The notes under the pieces are model-generated. The model made no database searches. It worked only from the letters and a program-made list of their open reading frames with translations, and was not told where the DNA came from. This document shows positions 59,758-64,000 of a DNA stretch of 64,000 nt, piece by piece. This DNA is from Xenorhabdus eapokensis (GTDB lineage: Bacteria; Pseudomonadota; Gammaproteobacteria; Enterobacterales; Enterobacteriaceae): contig NZ_MKGQ01000001.1 of the NCBI RefSeq assembly GCF_001908105.1, forward strand, positions 56,741-120,740, written 5' to 3'. The position numbers were made by a program, and so were the translations under genes. Every line of letters begins with the position of its first letter. Position 1 is the stretch's first letter.

Positions 59758-60843
59758 ATGAGTGTCACTACCGAGCCTATGCCAATGGTGAAACAGCAAT
59801 TGAGTGAGTGCGATATAAAAGCACATTATCGTCATATCCTGCGTCGACGTATTGTATGGATATTATTCATCGTCTTGGCGATTGGCATTTCTGTTGTACT
59901 GGATTTTACCATGGGACCATCAGGGTTATCGCTGCAAACCCTCTGGCAAACACTGTTTTCACCAGAAAGTGTCAATGCAGCAACACGGGTGATTGTTTGG
60001 GATATTCGATTGCCCTATGCCTTGATGGCGGTAGTGATCGGCCTGTCACTGGGGCTGGCCGGTGCTGAAATGCAAACAATCCTGAATAACCCGCTAGCCA
60101 GCCCATTTACTTTAGGGGTTTCTAATGCTGCTTCTTTTGGCGCGGCATTAGCCATTGTGCTTGGTATTGGCATTCCTGGGATACCGGATCAGTGGTTTAT
60201 TTCCGCAAACGCTTTTCTCTTTGCATTTTTGGCTGCGTTAATGCTTGATGGTATTACCCGTTGGACAAGAGTTGCAACTTCAGGCGTTGTATTGTTTGGA
60301 ATTGCGATGGTGTTTACCTTCGAGGCGTTAGTTTCGATGATGCAATTTATCGCTACGGAAGATACCTTACAGGGGTTGATTTTCTGGACAATGGGTAGCC
60401 TTGCCAGGGCGACATGGGAAAAATTGGGTATCATGGTATTCGTTTTCTTTGTCATTATGCCTATCTCATTGAGCAATTCCTGGAAATTGACTGCACTGCG
60501 TCTGGGAGAAGATAGAGCTATTAGTTTTGGCATCAATATAAGCCGCCTTCGTTTGGGAACATTATTGCGTATCAGTATCCTGACCGCATTGGCAGTTGCA
60601 TTTGTTGGTCCTATTGCTTTTATTGGATTGGTGGCGCCTCATATCGCCAGAATGCTGTTTGGTGAAGATCATCGTTTTTTCTTGCCTGCGAGTGCATTGA
60701 TTGGGGCATTAGTTTTATCCATAGCTTCCATTGCTTCTAAAAACCTGATACCGGGCATTATTATACCGGTTGGGATAGTGACATCATTGGTTGGTGTGCC
60801 TTTCTTCCTTAGCATAATCTTACGCCATAGGGGGAATGTATGA
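59758..60843 (+). CDS. yiuB: FecCD-family permease of the iron ABC transporter (YiuB-like)
   Basis: 361 residues with nine to ten membrane helices. Family signatures: RLPYALMAVVIGLSLGLAGAEMQTIL near the N-terminus, NNPLASPFTLGVSNAASFGA, and GPIAFIGLVAPHIARMLFGE (coupling region). It forms the inner-membrane channel for the chelate. It begins 20 bases after the binding-protein gene and overlaps the ATPase start by four bases. Confidence 0.85.
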   Translation: MSVTTEPMPMVKQQLSECDIKAHYRHILRRRIVWILFIVLAIGISVVLDFTMGPSGLSLQTLWQTLFSPESVNAATRVIVWDIRLPYALMAVVIGLSLGLAGAEMQTILNNPLASPFTLGVSNAASFGAALAIVLGIGIPGIPDQWFISANAFLFAFLAALMLDGITRWTRVATSGVVLFGIAMVFTFEALVSMMQFIATEDTLQGLIFWTMGSLARATWEKLGIMVFVFFVIMPISLSNSWKLTALRLGEDRAISFGINISRLRLGTLLRISILTALAVAFVGPIAFIGLVAPHIARMLFGEDHRFFLPASALIGALVLSIASIASKNLIPGIIIPVGIVTSLVGVPFFLSIILRHRGNV

Positions 60844-61628
60844 GTCAGGGATTAAAAATCAATTACCTGACGGCGGGATATCCCAAGCATTCTGTGATTG
60901 AAAATTTGGATATCAATGCATTACCGCGTGGTCAGATCACGGTATTGTTGGGGCCGAATGGTTGTGGTAAATCCACACTTCTGCGTTCGCTGGCGGGATT
61001 GAATAAAGCCAATGGTGAACTGCTGTTGGATGGGCAGGATCTGATGAAGATGAATTTTGCCCAACGCGCCCAAAACGTCGTTTATTTGCCGCAAACATTA
61101 CCGGCAGGTGTACATCTCCATGTATTGGAATCGGTGATTGTTGCTCAACGAGCATCAGGTGGTGTGAGCAATAGCCAATGTGAACAAGAAGTCATGGAAC
61201 TATTACGCCAGCTTGGTATTGAACATTTGGCACTTAGCTATTTGGATCAATTATCTGGTGGTCAGAAACAGTTAGTTGGATTGGCTCAATCACTAATCCG
61301 CCGTCCGACGTTATTATTATTAGATGAACCATTAAGTGCACTGGATTTAAATTACCAATATCATGTAATGGATTTAGTTGCACGTGAAACGCGCCGTCGT
61401 AATATTGTTACGATTGTTGTTGTTCACGACATTAATATTGCATTACGTCATGGTGACCATGTATTAATGCTAAAAAAAGGTAAATTAATTTCTGAGGGTA
61501 AACCTGAGCAGGTTATTACACCGAGCAGTTTGGCCGAAGTTTATGGTATTAAAGGCCGAATTGAACGTTGTTCTCAGGGCATACCGCAAGTATTAATTGA
61601 TGGTTTGGTGACAGAATTCGTAAGTTAG
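60840..61628 (+). CDS. yiuC: ATPase of the iron ABC transporter (YiuC-like)
   Basis: 262 residues. Complete ABC motifs: Walker A GPNGCGKSTLLRSL, Q-loop YLPQTLPAGVHLHV, signature LSGGQKQLVGLAQSL, Walker B TLLLLDEPLSALD and switch VVVHDINIALRHG. This is the FepC/FhuC type. ATGA overlap with the permease gene shows translational coupling. Confidence 0.88.
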   Translation: MSQGLKINYLTAGYPKHSVIENLDINALPRGQITVLLGPNGCGKSTLLRSLAGLNKANGELLLDGQDLMKMNFAQRAQNVVYLPQTLPAGVHLHVLESVIVAQRASGGVSNSQCEQEVMELLRQLGIEHLALSYLDQLSGGQKQLVGLAQSLIRRPTLLLLDEPLSALDLNYQYHVMDLVARETRRRNIVTIVVVHDINIALRHGDHVLMLKKGKLISEGKPEQVITPSSLAEVYGIKGRIERCSQGIPQVLIDGLVTEFVS

Positions 61629-61691
61629 ACTAATAAAAGCCATAATTCGCTTTAATAAAATTAAAGTGAGATTTAATAAATATAACATTGA

Positions 61692-61714
61692 CAGGAATAA
61701 TTAAATTATTCCTG
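61692..61714. promoter_or_regulatory. 23-base perfect palindrome before the receptor gene
   Basis: Eleven-base arms (CAGGAATAATT and complement) around a single central base, 69 bases before the receptor ATG. It could be an operator or a short-loop hairpin. A second weaker CTTTAAT-AAA-ATTAAAG repeat lies at 61650-61666. Confidence 0.55.
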
Positions 61715-61782
61715 TGTTGCAAGTCTGTGTCTGTTGTCCATATTGTTTAAACAATTCTATTCTACCTTTTGGAGAATCGGGA

Positions 61783-63762
61783 ATGACTGTCTTTGCAAAG
61801 AAAAAAGTTGTATTAGGTATTATTACCGCTATTTCATCCAGCGCTGTTTTAGCTGCTAATAATAGCGAAGATAAAATTGTTGTAACTACTGCATCAGGTT
61901 TCCAGCAAAAAATCGAGGATGCACCTGCTTCCATTTCAGTTGTTAGCCGCGAACAGTTGGAAACTAAAGCCTACCGTGATGTGACAGATGCATTGAAAGA
62001 TGTGCCTGGAGTGGTTGTTACTGGCGGTGGTAGTAGCAGTGATATCAGTATTCGTGGTATGTCATCACAATATACTATGATCTTAGTTGACGGCAAGCGC
62101 GTGGATACCCGTAGTACTCGTCCAAATAGTGATGGTTCTGGTATTGAGCAGGGTTGGTTACCCCCATTGTCATCAATTGAACGTGTGGAAATTGTTCGTG
62201 GGCCAATGTCCTCCCTTTATGGCTCGGATGCTATGGGTGGGGTAATCAATATTATTACCCGTAAGGTACAGAAAGAGTGGCATGTTAGTTTGCGTGGAGA
62301 TACCACGTTCACAGAAAGTAAAAATTCAGGTAATAGCTATCAAACTAATGCTTATGCTGCTGGACCTCTAATTGATGGACTATTGGGACTGAAAGTTAAT
62401 GGTTTGTTCTCTCACCGTAATGAAGATAAATTTATTGGTGGATTTAAAGAGCAAGAAATACGTAATGGTGCTGCAACTTTCTCTCTGACACCTGATGAAC
62501 AAAATAGTTTTGATTTTGAGATTGGGCGTTATGAACAAGATCGTGATACAACAGCAGGTAAGAGTAGCAAAGTAAATGATATAAGCCGTTATAAACGTAA
62601 TAACTATTCAATCACTCATACAGGTACTTATAATTTTGGTTCAATGAGTTCTTATATTCAGCGAGATGAATCGAATAATCCTGAGCGTGAGATGAAATTT
62701 GCAGATACACTCTTTAGTAATCAAACAACATTCAGTTTAGGCGATCATACATTGAGTGCAGGGGGACAATATCGTTATGAAAACCTGCAGGATAATGAAA
62801 ATAAAATGATGTCAGCCAAAGGCGTGAATAAACTTACTCGCTGGAGTTGGGCATTATTTGCCGAAGATGAATGGCAAATGACAAATGATTTAGCCTTAAC
62901 AGGTGGTGTCCGCTTAGATAAGGACGAGATTTTTGGTACTCATTGGACTCCTCGACTGTATGGAGTATGGCATGCTGATGAGCAATGGACCATTAAAGGA
63001 GGTGTTTCTACAGGATATCGTTCCCCTAACTTGCGGCAAGTTGCGCCTAATTGGTGGCAAGCAACTGGAGGAACTGGAGGGAATCAGATTATTATGAGTA
63101 ATCCAAATCTGAAGCCTGAGAAAAGTGTTACTAAAGAAATTGGTGTTATCTGGAATAATCAAGATAGCCTAAATGTAAGCTTTACGGTTTATCATACTGA
63201 TTTTAAAGATAAAATAACTGAAAGTGTGATTTGTTTAAAAAACTCTCCAGAATGCCCTCCAGGTACGGGTACTTTCAACATAGTACGAGGCCGTACTAAT
63301 GTTTCCAAAGCAGCAATGTTTGGTGTAGAAACGTCAATGAACTGGGATGTTGCCGCTAATTGGTCACTAGCAATGAATTATACTTATACCAATACAGAAC
63401 AAAAAAGTGGGGAATATGAGGGTAAGCCATTAAATGAAATGCCAAAACATATGGCAAATGCAACTTTGAATTGGCAAACACTACCTGAGATGCAAACTTG
63501 GGTTCGCATGAACTTTCGTAGTAAGTCATCGGATTTTCTGTCTCGTAGAACCAAGATAGTAGGTAATAAGATGTCTCTCTCAATGGGAGATGGACATCCA
63601 TCCTACACTTTCTTTGATCTCGGTATGACTTATAATGTAACGAAAAATCTCCGTGTACTAGGTGGTGTTTATAACATCTTTGATAAACGTGTTACTTCTG
63701 AAACCCACGATGCAGTTCTGGATGGCCGTCGTTATAACATCGGCATTAATTATGATTTTTAA
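61783..63762 (+). CDS. yiuR: TonB-dependent siderophore receptor (CirA/YiuR-like)
   Basis: 659 residues from MTVFAKKKVVLG, with GGAGAA upstream; the longer frame from 61714 has no signal character. Signal cleavage after SSAVLA; TonB box DKIVVTT; plug domain with SIRGMSSQYTMILVDGKRV and RVEIVRGPMSSLYGSDAMGG; 22-strand barrel ending in aromatic YDF. The overall resemblance is to CirA and catecholate receptors, and the place downstream of lysP is that of E. coli cirA. It likely feeds the ABC transporter encoded just upstream. Confidence 0.9.
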   Translation: MTVFAKKKVVLGIITAISSSAVLAANNSEDKIVVTTASGFQQKIEDAPASISVVSREQLETKAYRDVTDALKDVPGVVVTGGGSSSDISIRGMSSQYTMILVDGKRVDTRSTRPNSDGSGIEQGWLPPLSSIERVEIVRGPMSSLYGSDAMGGVINIITRKVQKEWHVSLRGDTTFTESKNSGNSYQTNAYAAGPLIDGLLGLKVNGLFSHRNEDKFIGGFKEQEIRNGAATFSLTPDEQNSFDFEIGRYEQDRDTTAGKSSKVNDISRYKRNNYSITHTGTYNFGSMSSYIQRDESNNPEREMKFADTLFSNQTTFSLGDHTLSAGGQYRYENLQDNENKMMSAKGVNKLTRWSWALFAEDEWQMTNDLALTGGVRLDKDEIFGTHWTPRLYGVWHADEQWTIKGGVSTGYRSPNLRQVAPNWWQATGGTGGNQIIMSNPNLKPEKSVTKEIGVIWNNQDSLNVSFTVYHTDFKDKITESVICLKNSPECPPGTGTFNIVRGRTNVSKAAMFGVETSMNWDVAANWSLAMNYTYTNTEQKSGEYEGKPLNEMPKHMANATLNWQTLPEMQTWVRMNFRSKSSDFLSRRTKIVGNKMSLSMGDGHPSYTFFDLGMTYNVTKNLRVLGGVYNIFDKRVTSETHDAVLDGRRYNIGINYDF

Positions 63763-63820
63763 TTAATGTTTTTCTTTCTTATAAATATTATTCATTACAC
63801 TTAACATTCGGACATCATAT

Positions 63821-63864
63821 AAAATCATCCCGCCCTCAACCTTCATGGCGGGATGATTTTTTTT
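63821..63864 (+). terminator. Strong terminator of the iron operon
   Basis: AAAATCATCCCGCC pairs perfectly with GGCGGGATGATTTT across a 12-base loop, followed by eight T. Confidence 0.93.
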
Positions 63865-63867
63865 GCC

Positions 63868-64000
63868 TAGGGCGTGTTGATGTTTTGTGAGGGATTATTA
63901 AACAGCATGATGATTTGGTATAATTACTTTCGCCAAAAAACAACCAGACCTCACCATCATGCCGCGAACTATGTTAACAGATCTCCAATGGAATAAGCTA
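63868..64000 (+). mobile_element. Left end of an IS5-type insertion sequence (cut by window edge)
   Basis: Immediately after the iron-operon terminator the sequence changes to CTAGGGCGTGTTGATG, plausible as target plus left terminal repeat, with a promoter-like stretch and a transposase start about 90 bases in. The right end is outside the window, so the exact borders are provisional. Confidence 0.6.
63959..64000 (+). CDS. IS5-family transposase, N-terminal fragment
   Basis: Fourteen codons reach the window edge: MPRTMLTDLQWNKL, the usual opening of IS5-group transposases (short basic start, then L-T-D-x-Q-W). The rest is outside. No claim about completeness can be made. Confidence 0.7.
   Translation, partial: MPRTMLTDLQWNKL

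Overview
The window is a chromosomal segment of an enteric gammaproteobacterium. Gene content, gene order and protein sequences fit the Morganellaceae, most likely the insect/nematode-associated Xenorhabdus/Photorhabdus group. This is judged from protein family resemblance, moderately AT-rich DNA, and E. coli-like synteny broken by losses and insertions; the genus is inference. Most of the window is an ordered set of core blocks, with short accessory patches between them.

Layout. 0-9.1 kb (minus strand): the yfiR-yfiN-yfiB c-di-GMP signalling operon lies beside the pgaABCD operon for poly-N-acetylglucosamine (PNAG), whose synthase is c-di-GMP dependent. 9.9-15.7 kb: menaquinone operon menDHBCE (menF is not next to it), then yfaZ, tyrP and a tRNA-Thr/tRNA-Ser pair. 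18.3-24.7 kb: Rcs envelope-stress phosphorelay rcsD-rcsB and convergent rcsC. 24.8-32.5 kb: gyrA, ubiG and the ribonucleotide reductase operon nrdA-nrdB-yfaE, whose promoter region has NrdR-like boxes and a DnaA box. 32.7-37.8 kb: accessory patch with an AmiD-like amidase lacking a signal peptide, a small membrane protein, a GH24 endolysin-type lysozyme, a VOC protein, a chitin-active LPMO-type protein, and decayed mobile-element remains ending at tRNA-Pro(GGG). 38-48.6 kb: yejM-yejL, yejK, rplY, radD, rsuA, bcr, yejG, mepS and lpxT. 49-50 kb: two tandem miniature pilin-like proteins. 50-58.4 kb: efpL, mtr, a Nudix hydrolase, a solitary fruK with its Cra operator, nfo, yeiH, yeiE and lysP. 58.5-63.8 kb: a Yiu-type iron/siderophore ABC transporter with its TonB-dependent receptor, at the position where E. 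coli carries cirA. The window ends inside an IS5-type insertion sequence.

How the genes work together. Several neighbourhoods are coherent: YfiN can supply c-di-GMP that drives PgaCD; Rcs, MepS, YejM and LpxT all concern envelope homeostasis; NrdAB with its ferredoxin YfaE makes deoxynucleotides; and the SBP-permease-ATPase-receptor set imports iron chelates. The items most worth a second look are the tandem short pilin-like genes, the solitary fruK behind an intact Cra site, the LPMO whose copper-ligand histidine is not at the predicted mature N-terminus, the PgaB without a lipobox, the signal-less wall-hydrolase patch beside a decayed mobile element, and structured RNA candidates between bcr and yejG.
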